Shown here in pieces: positions 14,115-22,594 of a stretch of DNA of 26,554 nucleotides; position 1 is the stretch's first letter; every line of letters begins with the position of its first letter. Both the position numbers and the translations under genes were made by a program. This DNA is from a virus. The stretch spans positions 1-26,554 of IMG/VR virus record IMGVR_UViG_3300048556_000231; one strand, written 5' to 3'. The notes below the pieces were generated by a model, which was given only the letters and a program-made list of their open reading frames with translations, was not told the DNA's origin and did not search any database.

Positions 14115-16493
14115 ATGGCAGATGATTATAAAAAGATTGAAGAGTCATTTCTTGGCGCTAGAAATTACGCCAATGAATTAGCCGACATTCTTGGTAAAGC
14201 AGGAAAGAATACCAAGGCTGCAAATGAGTTTGCCTCAAAATTAGCAGACAATCTTAAATCACAAACAAGTGCCGCCGATAAACTAAACGCAGCAGTTGAA
14301 GCTAGAAAAGACTATATAGAAGAAACTGTAAAGAGTGGTAAATTCCTAAATAAAGGATTATTAGCACAATTAGACTCTCAAATTAAACTTCTTGATATTG
14401 AAAAAAAGAAAGAAGTAGAAGTTCAAAAACAAGTAGACAAAGCAAAAGAATACGAAGATTTACTTAAAGACCAAAACGATAAATTAAAAGAATCATTAGG
14501 ATACTCATCAGAACTTGCAGACTTGTTTATGGCAGGTGGTGTAATGGCCCTTGGTGCAAAAGCATTTACTGAAGGTATTGGTGCAGCAAAAGAAGCATTT
14601 ACTGGAACTTATGATACTGCATTGGATTTATATAAGACAATGGGTCTATCAGCAAATGAAGCAGCAGGATTAGCTTCAAGTATTCAAGGTGCATCGATGT
14701 TCTCACTAACAGTAAGTGCAGAAGATGCGGCAGCAGCTGCAACGGCAATGAGTGACGCATTTGGAACGACTCAACACATAAACTCAGAAACATTAAAAGA
14801 TGTAGCAGAACTATCCAACTTATTAGGTGATGGTGCTGGTGCAGTCGCAATGCAACAAATATTTGAACAAGCAGGTGCTGACGCAAGTGATATGACATCT
14901 GAGATAAAAGACATCGCAAGTGGTGTCGGTGTCAACGCATCCGCAGTTTTAAAGGATATGGCAAGTCAACAAAACCAAATGTTGGGGATGTCAAAAGAAG
15001 AAATTAAAGTATTAGCAAAAAAATCAGCAGAACTTGTTAAACAAGGGATGTCAATGGATAAACTGAATGCGGTATCTGACAATATGTTAGATATAGAAGG
15101 TAGTATCCAAAAACAGATGAAAGCAAGAGCATTTGGATTAGGTGAAATGTTACCTGACCAACAAGCTATGACCGCAGCTGCGGCTGAAATGCAATTCGGT
15201 GACCAAGCCAAGGGTGCTGAAATGATGATGAAGGCTATAAATGACGCAGGTGTATCTGCGGCAGACTTTGGTAAAATGGGTCGTAAACAACAACAGATAT
15301 ATGCTGACGCAATTGGAATGTCTGCAGATGAGTTGGGTAATATGTTACAGACTCAAGAAAAGAACGCAGAGTTACAATCAAAGTTTGGTGAAAAAGGTGC
15401 ACAAGTTTACGGATTCCTATCCGCAGGAGCTACCAGTATGGGGCAAGGTTTAATGGAAACAGGAAAACAACTTGCTTCAATGATTATACAATATGGTATA
15501 ATGAACAAATTAGGTGGTAAGAGTTTCTTTAGTGGTGCACCAGGTAGTGGTGGACCTAAAGCAAAAACACCAAAAACACCAAAATTAAAATCAGGCGGTG
15601 GTAAAGGAATGAGTGGTATGACTAAGGCAGTTCAAGGTATTGACGCCAAGAAACTACTCGCAGGTGGTGCGGCATTATTACTTGTAGCGGCAGCCGTATT
15701 TGTATTCGCAAAAGCAGTACAAGAATTTATGAAGGTAGAGTGGAAAGCTATTGGTATGGCAGTTGTATCCATGTTAGCATTAGTAGGTGCATTGGCATTG
15801 GTAGGTGCAATAATGATGAGTGGTGTTGGGGCAGTTGCGATTCTCGCAGGTGCAGCCGCAATGTTAATTATAGCCGCAGCATTATTAGTTCTTGGATACG
15901 CAATACAAGAAATTGCAAAAGGATTTGAAATGATGGGTAATCTTACAGAATCCTTAATGGGTCTGATTATGATTGCTCCCGCATTAATACCATTAACCGC
16001 TATATTAAGTTTACTTGGTATTGGTATGTTGGCATTGGGTCTTGGATTACTTTACGCAACGCCGGGTATTCTTGCATTTGGACTCGCATCTATGATATTG
16101 ATTGCAGCAGTTCCAGCAATATCCGCATTAGCCGCAGGATTAAGTCAATTAGTGTTAGTCGCACCAGGTTTACTTTCCTTGGCGGCAGGACTTGCGGCAG
16201 TAGGATTGGCGATGATGCCATTCGCAATGGGTCTATTGATGATAACACCATTCCTTGGAACAGTATTCGCATTAGGACTTATGTTACCAATGATTGCAGG
16301 AGCATTTGGAGCAGGTGGTGACGATGGTGGTGGTGCAACCGCAGGTGGTGGTGGTGAAAGTGACCCATTATTAGAAGAACTTAAATTGTTGAGAGCTGAC
16401 ATAAAGAGTCAACCAATACAAATAGTATTTGATAATAAAGTAGTTAGTGAAATATCAAGAACACAGAGAACAAGACAAAGTAGAGGAACATAA
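14115..16493 (+). CDS. Tail tape measure protein
   Basis: The 792-residue protein has the layout of a tape measure: a long helical, Lys/Glu/Ala-rich N-terminal half (with coiled-coil-like DSQIKLLDIEKKKEVEVQKQ near 87-106), Met- and Ala-rich middle repeats such as MQQIFEQAGADASDM, a Gly/Lys/Pro linker at about 480-505, then a very hydrophobic block at about 512-735 made of several Ala/Leu/Gly-rich potential transmembrane helices. A Gly-rich linker and a short charged tail (LRADIKSQP) end it. Such proteins fill the tube lumen, set tail length and help DNA pass the inner membrane; at about 0.15 nm per residue a tail near 120 nm is implied. It occupies the gp29 place in the T4 scheme. Its stop overlaps the next start by one base (TAATG). 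Confidence 0.88.
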   Translation: MADDYKKIEESFLGARNYANELADILGKAGKNTKAANEFASKLADNLKSQTSAADKLNAAVEARKDYIEETVKSGKFLNKGLLAQLDSQIKLLDIEKKKEVEVQKQVDKAKEYEDLLKDQNDKLKESLGYSSELADLFMAGGVMALGAKAFTEGIGAAKEAFTGTYDTALDLYKTMGLSANEAAGLASSIQGASMFSLTVSAEDAAAAATAMSDAFGTTQHINSETLKDVAELSNLLGDGAGAVAMQQIFEQAGADASDMTSEIKDIASGVGVNASAVLKDMASQQNQMLGMSKEEIKVLAKKSAELVKQGMSMDKLNAVSDNMLDIEGSIQKQMKARAFGLGEMLPDQQAMTAAAAEMQFGDQAKGAEMMMKAINDAGVSAADFGKMGRKQQQIYADAIGMSADELGNMLQTQEKNAELQSKFGEKGAQVYGFLSAGATSMGQGLMETGKQLASMIIQYGIMNKLGGKSFFSGAPGSGGPKAKTPKTPKLKSGGGKGMSGMTKAVQGIDAKKLLAGGAALLLVAAAVFVFAKAVQEFMKVEWKAIGMAVVSMLALVGALALVGAIMMSGVGAVAILAGAAAMLIIAAALLVLGYAIQEIAKGFEMMGNLTESLMGLIMIAPALIPLTAILSLLGIGMLALGLGLLYATPGILAFGLASMILIAAVPAISALAAGLSQLVLVAPGLLSLAAGLAAVGLAMMPFAMGLLMITPFLGTVFALGLMLPMIAGAFGAGGDDGGGATAGGGGESDPLLEELKLLRADIKSQPIQIVFDNKVVSEISRTQRTRQSRGT

Positions 16494-19282
16494 TGTCGTT
16501 AAAAGACTTAAAATCAAATCTTGGTGATTACAGAAAGCCAAAAAGTGAACCTCTTGAAGTAAAAGCAAGAATAGAACCTTCTGCGTTTAATACTGTACCA
16601 TTAACTGATAAAATAAAAACAAAAAATGATGTACAATATTCAAGACAAACTCCTGAAAAAGTAGGTACTTCTCAGAATAAAGTAACACAAGGTGATAAGT
16701 TCAAGGGTGAGACTGAAGCAAATGAAGTAACACAAGGTGATAAGTTCAAAGGACAAACCGACCCAACACTTGTTAATCAGACAGAAAAGTTTAAAGGTGA
16801 AACAAACCCTACACTTGCAAATCAGACAGAAAAGTTTAAAGGTGAAACAAACCCTACACTTGCAAATCAGACAGAAAAGTTTAAAGGTGAGACTGAAGCA
16901 AAAGAGTTTAAGTTTACACAAAAGTTTTTAGGTGAGACAACTCCTAAAGAGTTTAAATTTGCACAAAACTTCTTAGGTGAGACAACACCTAACGAATCAG
17001 ATAGAAGTTCTAAGTTTTTAGGTGAAACAACACCCAATGAATCAGATAGGTCTTCAAAGTTTTTAGGTGAAACAACGCCCAATGAATCAGATAGGTCTTC
17101 AAAGTTTTTAGGTGAAACGACACCCAATGAATCAGATAGAAGTTCTAAGTTTTTAGGTGAAACGACACCTAACGAAATGTTAAAACAAACTGGTGAATCA
17201 TTTTTAGGTGAAACGACTCCACCAGTTGCAGGACAAGGTGATAAATTTAAAGGTGAAACGACACCTAATGATTTTACTTTCAATGGTAACTTAGAAGGTC
17301 AAGGACTTGAAGTACCACAACAGGTTAATTTCTTTACCGATGATAAAGCAGTTGGATTCTCACCATTTATGAGAACCAAAGATGATACTAAATTTACAGG
17401 TATAAATGGTACTCAATTTGATAACGCATCGTCATTATTAAGTAATTTTAGTCAACAAAGTCCTGGAATATCATTTCAAGCCGGATATGGTCAATATAAG
17501 GTAGGAAAAGCAATTGGTGATACACAAAGATACTCACCAGATGGTGATAGATACATAGATTCATATACAAGTATTGGTGATTTATTACAACAAAGACAAT
17601 CGCCATCTTTCTTAGACGAAATGTACTCTAAATTCAATCTTCAAGACCCAGAAGCAAATAAATTTAGTTTAATACCTCAACCATATGTTTTAAGAGGTAT
17701 ACAACGAAAGAAAAAAGGTGAACCTCAAAGTTGGGGATTTGGATTCCCAATTGATGATGGTTTAATTCGTGGTGGAGCAGTTGCTTCAACTGAAAGAGCT
17801 GCAATAGACTTAGTAAGGATGGGTTCATTCTTTTTATCAGTAAAAGGTTTACTATGGTCTGCAACACAAATTGGAAATCAGAGAAGTAACACATATAATA
17901 AAATTTGGACTCCTGCAAACTTCTTAGCTGCGATAGGTGGTCAACAAATAGGATTTAAACCTGATAGAAGTGGTATCCTTGGATTAGATACGCTAGGAAA
18001 ATACACAAAAATAGGTGGTGTCATTGAAGGTAATCTTCAAAAACCAAAAAATAATCTAATTTCGTTATATGATAGTTTTGGTACGATTGAAATTGGTAGT
18101 GACTTAAAAACATTTAGTGGTGGTACTGATTCCTTATATGGTATTGGTCAGACTTTTGTAAAAAGATACACAAATTCATTTATAAAAGGATTGGGTGCAA
18201 TCGCAACTGGTAATAAAATTACAGGTCTATCTGATTACACTCAAAAGTTCTTTTTTAAAGAAAAAAATGAAGAAACTGAAGAAACATATTTTAAATCTAT
18301 ACCAACTGACCCAGAAGACCTTAAGAAATATGGTGTAGTAGAACAATTAGGTAAAATACAAAAGTTCAATGAAGATAACAAACCAAACCTTGTTAAATCA
18401 GATGGATTAGTAGGGCCAGATATTGTTGACATTGGGGATTATATGATGATTTCTCATGGTCAGTTAATGGATATGGCAGATGATAGAGCGCAGCTTGGAG
18501 CTACACCTGTAAAGCCATCTGATTTTAGGAAAGAGTTAGATGGTGGTTCAAGGGGTAATGCAGAATCAAAAGACTATGACAAAGAAAGTATAGAAACAAA
18601 ATTTAGCTTCCCAAGTCCAGGTAAACCTGTCTATGTAGATGGTAAGGCTAGAACTGGTCAAACGGACATGACATATGATGACTCAAAGCTTACTAATTGG
18701 TCATCGCATTACGATAAAATACAAGCATCAAAAATTGGTGACACAATTCAATCAGACTTAGTTAATTTAGTTTTCAGATTAGGTACTGACAAGAGTAATC
18801 TACAATTTAGAGGAACTGTAACAGGGTTAGCAGAGAACTTCTCACCAAGTTATACTGAAATAAAATATAGTGGTAGAGCAGAACCTGTATATGTTTATGA
18901 GTCATTTAAACGAGACATATCATTTAATTTTAAAGTATACCCAACATCAAGAGTTGAGATGCAACCATTGTGGACTAAGTTAGAACGATTAGCAACTTAT
19001 ACAATGCCAAATTATACAGGAGCAGGATATACTGCGCCGGGTAGTAGTACGAACAAAGAATTAAAACTAACAGTTGGTAAGTTGTATGTAGAAACACCAA
19101 TGATATTAACATCATTATCATATACATACTCAGACGAGGTTGCATGGGATGTAGATTTTGGATTACCAATGGGTATTGATGTTGCGGTAGGTGCTACTGT
19201 ACTTGGAAATAATATACACGAATATGATAGTGGTGAGGTATTTGTTTTTAGTAGTGATTTTAGAATTCAAGGTGCGAGTTAA
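16493..19282 (+). CDS. Large baseplate tube-cap-like protein with N-terminal 15-residue repeats
   Basis: The protein has 929 residues. Residues 69 to about 258 are thirteen copies of a 15-residue unit centred on Phe-Lys/Leu-Gly-Glu-Thr (early form KFKGETNPTLANQTE, later form KFLGETTPNESDRSS). Residues about 280-750 are of unknown type. Residues about 752-929 (SDLVNLVFRLGTDKSNLQF, FSPSYTEIKYSGRAEPVYVY, LWTKLERLATYTMPNY, DEVAWDVDFGLPMG) resemble baseplate proteins of distant T4-like phages that cap the hub and start the tube, the job of gp48/gp54 in T4. T4's tube-cap proteins have only about 320-360 residues, so the repeats and middle part are additions. It follows the tape measure with a 1-nt overlap and good GAGG site, and precedes a LysM-like gene by 2 nt. 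Baseplate role is likely; exact T4 counterpart is uncertain. Confidence 0.72.
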   Translation: MSLKDLKSNLGDYRKPKSEPLEVKARIEPSAFNTVPLTDKIKTKNDVQYSRQTPEKVGTSQNKVTQGDKFKGETEANEVTQGDKFKGQTDPTLVNQTEKFKGETNPTLANQTEKFKGETNPTLANQTEKFKGETEAKEFKFTQKFLGETTPKEFKFAQNFLGETTPNESDRSSKFLGETTPNESDRSSKFLGETTPNESDRSSKFLGETTPNESDRSSKFLGETTPNEMLKQTGESFLGETTPPVAGQGDKFKGETTPNDFTFNGNLEGQGLEVPQQVNFFTDDKAVGFSPFMRTKDDTKFTGINGTQFDNASSLLSNFSQQSPGISFQAGYGQYKVGKAIGDTQRYSPDGDRYIDSYTSIGDLLQQRQSPSFLDEMYSKFNLQDPEANKFSLIPQPYVLRGIQRKKKGEPQSWGFGFPIDDGLIRGGAVASTERAAIDLVRMGSFFLSVKGLLWSATQIGNQRSNTYNKIWTPANFLAAIGGQQIGFKPDRSGILGLDTLGKYTKIGGVIEGNLQKPKNNLISLYDSFGTIEIGSDLKTFSGGTDSLYGIGQTFVKRYTNSFIKGLGAIATGNKITGLSDYTQKFFFKEKNEETEETYFKSIPTDPEDLKKYGVVEQLGKIQKFNEDNKPNLVKSDGLVGPDIVDIGDYMMISHGQLMDMADDRAQLGATPVKPSDFRKELDGGSRGNAESKDYDKESIETKFSFPSPGKPVYVDGKARTGQTDMTYDDSKLTNWSSHYDKIQASKIGDTIQSDLVNLVFRLGTDKSNLQFRGTVTGLAENFSPSYTEIKYSGRAEPVYVYESFKRDISFNFKVYPTSRVEMQPLWTKLERLATYTMPNYTGAGYTAPGSSTNKELKLTVGKLYVETPMILTSLSYTYSDEVAWDVDFGLPMGIDVAVGATVLGNNIHEYDSGEVFVFSSDFRIQGAS
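16697..17267 (+). repeat. Thirteen tandem 45-bp (15-residue) coding repeats
   Basis: Counting the core Phe-Lys/Leu-Gly-Glu/Gln-Thr gives 13 copies, 12 intervals: eleven of 15 residues and one of 17 (the MLKQTGESFLGETTP unit). Two sub-types follow each other: FKGET copies 1-5, FLGET copies 6-12, then FKGET again in copy 13. Four adjacent copies share NESDRSSKFLGETTP, differing in DNA only at synonymous sites. Confidence 0.92.
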
Positions 19283-19284
19283 AT

Positions 19285-19590
19285 ATGAAAAGATACGATA
19301 ACATACCAGTAATTAAAAAAGAGGGTGAACGAAAGTACTCTACTACATTAGTATATCCTATAATAAATCCTGAAATTAATGATACTTACATTATAACAAA
19401 AGAAGGTGATAGGTTAGATAATTTAGCATGGGAATATTATTCAGACCCTACATTGTGGTGGATTATAGCCAGAGCTAATAATATAGGAAAAGGTACTTTG
19501 TTTCCAGAAGTTGGAATACAATTAAGAATTCCGAACGATACACTAAAGTTTGTAAGTGAGTATGATGCGTTAAATAAAATAGAAGATTAA
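19285..19590 (+). CDS. LysM-like baseplate protein (gp53 or P2 gpX type)
   Basis: The 101-residue protein holds one LysM-like module at about residues 45-90: TYIITKEGDRLDNLAWEYYS, then DPTLWWIIARANNI and VGIQLRIP, the usual G-D-x-L, LAxxYY, P-x-LWW-I, AN and final IP landmarks. T4 wedge protein gp53 and P2-type gpX carry such modules and help hold the central tube/hub to the baseplate. There is no signal peptide, so it is a virion part and not a secreted lysin. It is set tightly between two baseplate genes (2 and 3 nt gaps). The LysM fold is clear; which T4 equivalent it is remains open. Confidence 0.82.
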   Translation: MKRYDNIPVIKKEGERKYSTTLVYPIINPEINDTYIITKEGDRLDNLAWEYYSDPTLWWIIARANNIGKGTLFPEVGIQLRIPNDTLKFVSEYDALNKIED

Positions 19591-19593
19591 GTT

Positions 19594-21351
19594 ATGAGTT
19601 TTCAATTAGGTGCAAGAGCATTGCCAAGACCAACACAGCAAATGTCAAGTAATGCAAGTAGCATTGGTGTCTCAGGAGTAGGACTTCACAGTAGAGCTTA
19701 TGGAAAAATTACACTTACAGGTGGTGGAATTGTTAAATGTTCTTCCAGTTCATTTAAGTCAATAGAAAGTATTACTAATAGTTCTACACACGCAGACTTG
19801 CTTACAGATGATAGTGGTAGATTAACACCTTTTCCTGTATTAGAAAGTATTTCTATAAATAACGATGGTGGGCAAGATATATCAGACGCAATGTTATTTG
19901 AAGCAAGTTGTAATTGTAAAGTTTATAATCAAGCTCATTTTGACCATATCGAAAAAAACTTTATGACACCAAGACAACGAGTAAAGATTACGATAGGATG
20001 GGTTGGTGGAAATGCAAAAACAGTAACAGGTGAAATCACAGGATTTAATTTCACTATTAACTCTGATTTAAGTTACGATGTTAGTTTAAAAGTAGCAGGA
20101 GCGGCAGATGGTGTTTTAGATGTTGACTACATGACTTTAAAAGATGTAGGTAAAGAAACAGTTAAAGACCCTGAGTCTGGTAAAGAAGTCCCATCAACCG
20201 ACTTAATAACAAACCTTGTTGGAATCTCATCAAAACTAACGGGTAAACCTGCAGAGGGTAAAGCTCAAGTTAGAAGTGGTGGTGCAGGTAAACCTAAAAT
20301 TGGATTGGTTAATCACCAAATGGTAAATACGGGATGGTCATCGTTCTTTAATAGTGCAACAGATAATGTTTTACCATATGTAAGATTAGATGAGTTTATT
20401 GACTATGTTAATAAAAATTCTAAAAGTGTTGCCGGTACTGCAGCTCAAAAGTTTGATTATTCTAAAATAAAAATAAAAACAAAAAATGATTCAAAAATAG
20501 CATCAGCAAATCCATTAGAAATGATATTTGGTTGGGCATCGAAGTATGGTCCTAATGCAGATTATAGCGCTTTAACAAAAGGTAGTAATCCATTGGCAGG
20601 TATTTGGGTTCAAATTGGGTTTCTGCAAACCACAATGAAAGAACTAAAAAATCCACCAGGAAAAGAAGATTCTCCAAATAGGATAGCAACATCTATGTTC
20701 TTAAAAAAAATATTTAATAAAATAAATGAAAACTCAGGTGGATATCTTACATTATTTTTATACAATGACCCAGATTCGGATGAGTCTGAAAAAGGTAAAT
20801 TTCTAATTTTAAATAAGGGTACTGCAGCTAAAAAACAAGTAAATCCAACAATGATTAGATTAACAAAAGGTTTTGCAAATGGTGTTAGAGATTGCAGTCT
20901 TACATCTAATTTAGACTCAGACCTAATTGCGTTAGCAACTGCAGCAGCTATGGATGGTGAGGGTTCACCACAATTAGACGCAGTTTTCGGTGGGTGTTAT
21001 CCAGGTTCTATTGGAGAAAATGCTAATGATTACGCAGGAGATTTAGCAAAAGCAATTGAATCACTTGGGGATAATATTAGTGAAGATGATATTACAGGTG
21101 CAAAACAAGCATTGAAAGCATATGTAAAAAATAACAATAAAAAATATAACCCAAACATTAGTTATGGGTTAGAATGTGAACTTACTGTTGATGGTTACAA
21201 TTTACCAAAATATGGAGATTGTTTTAGCGTTGATAGATTACCATCGAGAATAAAAAATAAAGCATATTTTATAGTAACAAAAATTGGTCAAGAATTTAAT
21301 GGTGGTGATTGGTCTACTAAAATATCTGGCTTAATGATGATTGACGCATAA
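19594..21351 (+). CDS. Baseplate hub protein (gp27 / late control D-like)
   Basis: The 585-residue protein looks like a hub subunit: an N-terminal PFPVLESISINNDGGQDISD region, then QRVKITIGWVGGNAKTVTGE and a FNFTINSDLSYDVSLKVAG stretch, typical of tail-tube-like domains of gp27/gpD hub proteins. A long central part (about 200-470) of unknown type holds LEMIFGWASKYG and a MIRLTKGFANGVRDCSLTSN region. The C-terminus has a second beta-domain: LECELTVDGYNLPKYGDCFS, IVTKIGQEFNGGDWSTKISG. In T4, trimeric gp27 binds the spike gp5 and starts the tube. It is larger than T4 gp27 (about 391 residues). Its stop overlaps the following start by one base. No lysozyme domain was seen. Confidence 0.75.
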   Translation: MSFQLGARALPRPTQQMSSNASSIGVSGVGLHSRAYGKITLTGGGIVKCSSSSFKSIESITNSSTHADLLTDDSGRLTPFPVLESISINNDGGQDISDAMLFEASCNCKVYNQAHFDHIEKNFMTPRQRVKITIGWVGGNAKTVTGEITGFNFTINSDLSYDVSLKVAGAADGVLDVDYMTLKDVGKETVKDPESGKEVPSTDLITNLVGISSKLTGKPAEGKAQVRSGGAGKPKIGLVNHQMVNTGWSSFFNSATDNVLPYVRLDEFIDYVNKNSKSVAGTAAQKFDYSKIKIKTKNDSKIASANPLEMIFGWASKYGPNADYSALTKGSNPLAGIWVQIGFLQTTMKELKNPPGKEDSPNRIATSMFLKKIFNKINENSGGYLTLFLYNDPDSDESEKGKFLILNKGTAAKKQVNPTMIRLTKGFANGVRDCSLTSNLDSDLIALATAAAMDGEGSPQLDAVFGGCYPGSIGENANDYAGDLAKAIESLGDNISEDDITGAKQALKAYVKNNNKKYNPNISYGLECELTVDGYNLPKYGDCFSVDRLPSRIKNKAYFIVTKIGQEFNGGDWSTKISGLMMIDA

Positions 21352-21929
21352 TGGGAAGACGAAGAATATATTATCCAGAAGGAAGTATCCAAAAGGGTCT
21401 ATACACCGAGGGTGGTGAATGGATGACTGATGATGGTGACGAATGGGTTGGGCAATATCACAAATATACCAACACAGGAGAAATATATACTCAGCCAGTA
21501 TATGTAAAAGATGTATCTGTAAAATTAGTACCACTTTATATATTGAGCGAACAACTTGCGAAAAATACTTTTCAATATAATGTATTAAAAGAGGCAGTTG
21601 AAGATTATGAACAAAATCTTGTAATACCTGACCCTCATTTGTTTCAACCAACTCAAGAAGATTATGACAATTCTTTTGCAACAAGGTATTTTTACAAAAG
21701 AAAGGGAAGTACCATTATTAATGAACTAAGTGAAGAAGGATTTGGTGAGTTAGAGAGTGTATACTATCAGAAACTCGAATTAAAATGGAAAATTGCTGGA
21801 CCTTTAAATGATACACCAGAAGAAAAAGGTATTATTGATACCAATAAAAGAACAATTATGTTGTATCAGAATACATTTTTAGGCCTTGAACGATATCTTA
21901 CCAACTTACAACAAGGTGCAAAAATTTAA
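21351..21929 (+). CDS. Probable baseplate-associated protein, unknown function
   Basis: The 192-residue soluble protein opens MGRRRIYYPEGSIQKGLYTE followed by GGEWMTDDGDEWVGQYHKYTN, a short Tyr/Gly-rich beta-type stretch, and then a mostly helical part with YYQKLELKWKIAGPL and a final LGLERYLTNLQQG. I do not recognise it. It is translationally coupled to the hub gene (TAATG overlap) and is the last gene before promoters of another type, so it most likely belongs to the baseplate unit. No enzyme motif, signal peptide or membrane segment is visible. Confidence 0.75.
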   Translation: MGRRRIYYPEGSIQKGLYTEGGEWMTDDGDEWVGQYHKYTNTGEIYTQPVYVKDVSVKLVPLYILSEQLAKNTFQYNVLKEAVEDYEQNLVIPDPHLFQPTQEDYDNSFATRYFYKRKGSTIINELSEEGFGELESVYYQKLELKWKIAGPLNDTPEEKGIIDTNKRTIMLYQNTFLGLERYLTNLQQGAKI

Positions 21930-21949
21930 CAATTTCTTAACATTAAAAG

Positions 21950-21981
21950 TTTGGTAGTCTCAAATATTATCACTATATTAG
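21950..21981 (+). promoter_or_regulatory. TTTG-N20-TATATTAG promoter, Bacteroidota-like
   Basis: TTTG at 21950-21953 and TATATTAG at 21974-21981 are 20 nt apart. This resembles the Bacteroidota sigma-factor consensus (TTG/TTTG at about -33, TAnnTTTG at about -7) with one mismatch. The same pair with the same spacing occurs at 22557-22588. The start codon at 22001 is 19 nt downstream. Confidence 0.55.
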
Positions 21982-22000
21982 TAGTGTAAGATTAAGAGAT

Positions 22001-22219
22001 ATGATAAAATCAAAACCAAAAAGTAACGGAAAAATTGAAATAGACTTGACAGGTCCTCAAGGTAATGCATATTACATATTAGGAGTTGCAAAAAACCTTT
22101 GTAAACAAGTGGGTGTTCCATTTGAACCACTAATGAAAGAAATGACAAGTGGTGATTATGATAATCTAATCAAAGTGTTTGATGACAAGTTTGGGTCAGT
22201 AGTAATAATGTATAAATAA
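22001..22219 (+). CDS. Small hypothetical phage protein
   Basis: The 72-residue protein begins MIKSKPKSNGKIEIDLTGPQ and continues GNAYYILGVAKNLCKQ, MTSGDYDNLIKVFDDKFGS and ends VVIMYK. Short proteins with a DLTGPxGNAYxILG-type opening are common among phages of diverse hosts, but I know no function. It is expressed from the TTTG-N20-TATATTAG promoter, not from a CATATTTATA box, so it probably belongs to an earlier class than the baseplate genes. It is followed 1 nt later by the next gene. Confidence 0.7.
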   Translation: MIKSKPKSNGKIEIDLTGPQGNAYYILGVAKNLCKQVGVPFEPLMKEMTSGDYDNLIKVFDDKFGSVVIMYK

Positions 22220-22220
22220 A

Positions 22221-22556
22221 ATGAAAAATATGAAATACGGAATTGAAATCACAAAACCATGGTCAAAAGAAATGTATGACCACAATGACAAAGTAGCAGA
22301 ATTGATGAAAGCTGAGATATTACTTAGTATTAAGAACAATAAAAATAATTGGGATAAACTCAATGAACTGATACAACTTTGTGGTGGAATCCAATGGGGA
22401 GCATCATACGGAAGTGATGATGATACTTCAGAATTATACGAAGAAGTTATAAACGAACTTGATAATGTTCAAAACTATTGGTTAAGCGAAGAGTATCCTT
22501 ACTATGCTGAAAAAGGATTGGTAAGTGGTATTGACTTAGAGTTTATCGGATATTAA
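22221..22556 (+). CDS. Small acidic hypothetical protein
   Basis: This 111-residue acidic protein has a helical N-terminal half (MYDHNDKVAELMKAEILLSI) and a C-terminal part with SDDDTSELYEEVINELDNVQ and SEEYPYYAEKGLVSG. No family is recognised and no catalytic motif stands out. Two in-frame ATGs (22221 and 22230) compete; the first lies one base after the upstream stop, so translation is probably coupled. The gene ends within the TTTG element of the next promoter. Confidence 0.68.
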   Translation: MKNMKYGIEITKPWSKEMYDHNDKVAELMKAEILLSIKNNKNNWDKLNELIQLCGGIQWGASYGSDDDTSELYEEVINELDNVQNYWLSEEYPYYAEKGLVSGIDLEFIGY

Positions 22557-22588
22557 TTTGGATAATTCATAAAAGTTTCGTATATTAG
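22557..22588 (+). promoter_or_regulatory. TTTG-N20-TATATTAG promoter before the polymerase-like gene
   Basis: TTTG at 22557-22560 (starting right after the TAA of the gene before) and TATATTAG at 22581-22588, spaced 20 nt exactly as at 21950-21981. The ATG at 22595 is only 6 nt beyond the second box, so the transcript would be nearly leaderless. Confidence 0.58.
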
Positions 22589-22594
22589 TTACGG

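Noticed and set aside
19285-19590. The LysM-like protein as a cell-wall lysin.
   Set aside because: There is no catalytic domain or signal peptide, and it is embedded in the baseplate genes, where LysM-like modules have structural roles.
22211-22218. TATAAATA, the exact T4 late promoter box on the plus strand.
   Set aside because: It overlaps the stop codon of one gene and ends 2 nt before the next ATG, with no room for a transcript start; no other copy was noticed before genes.
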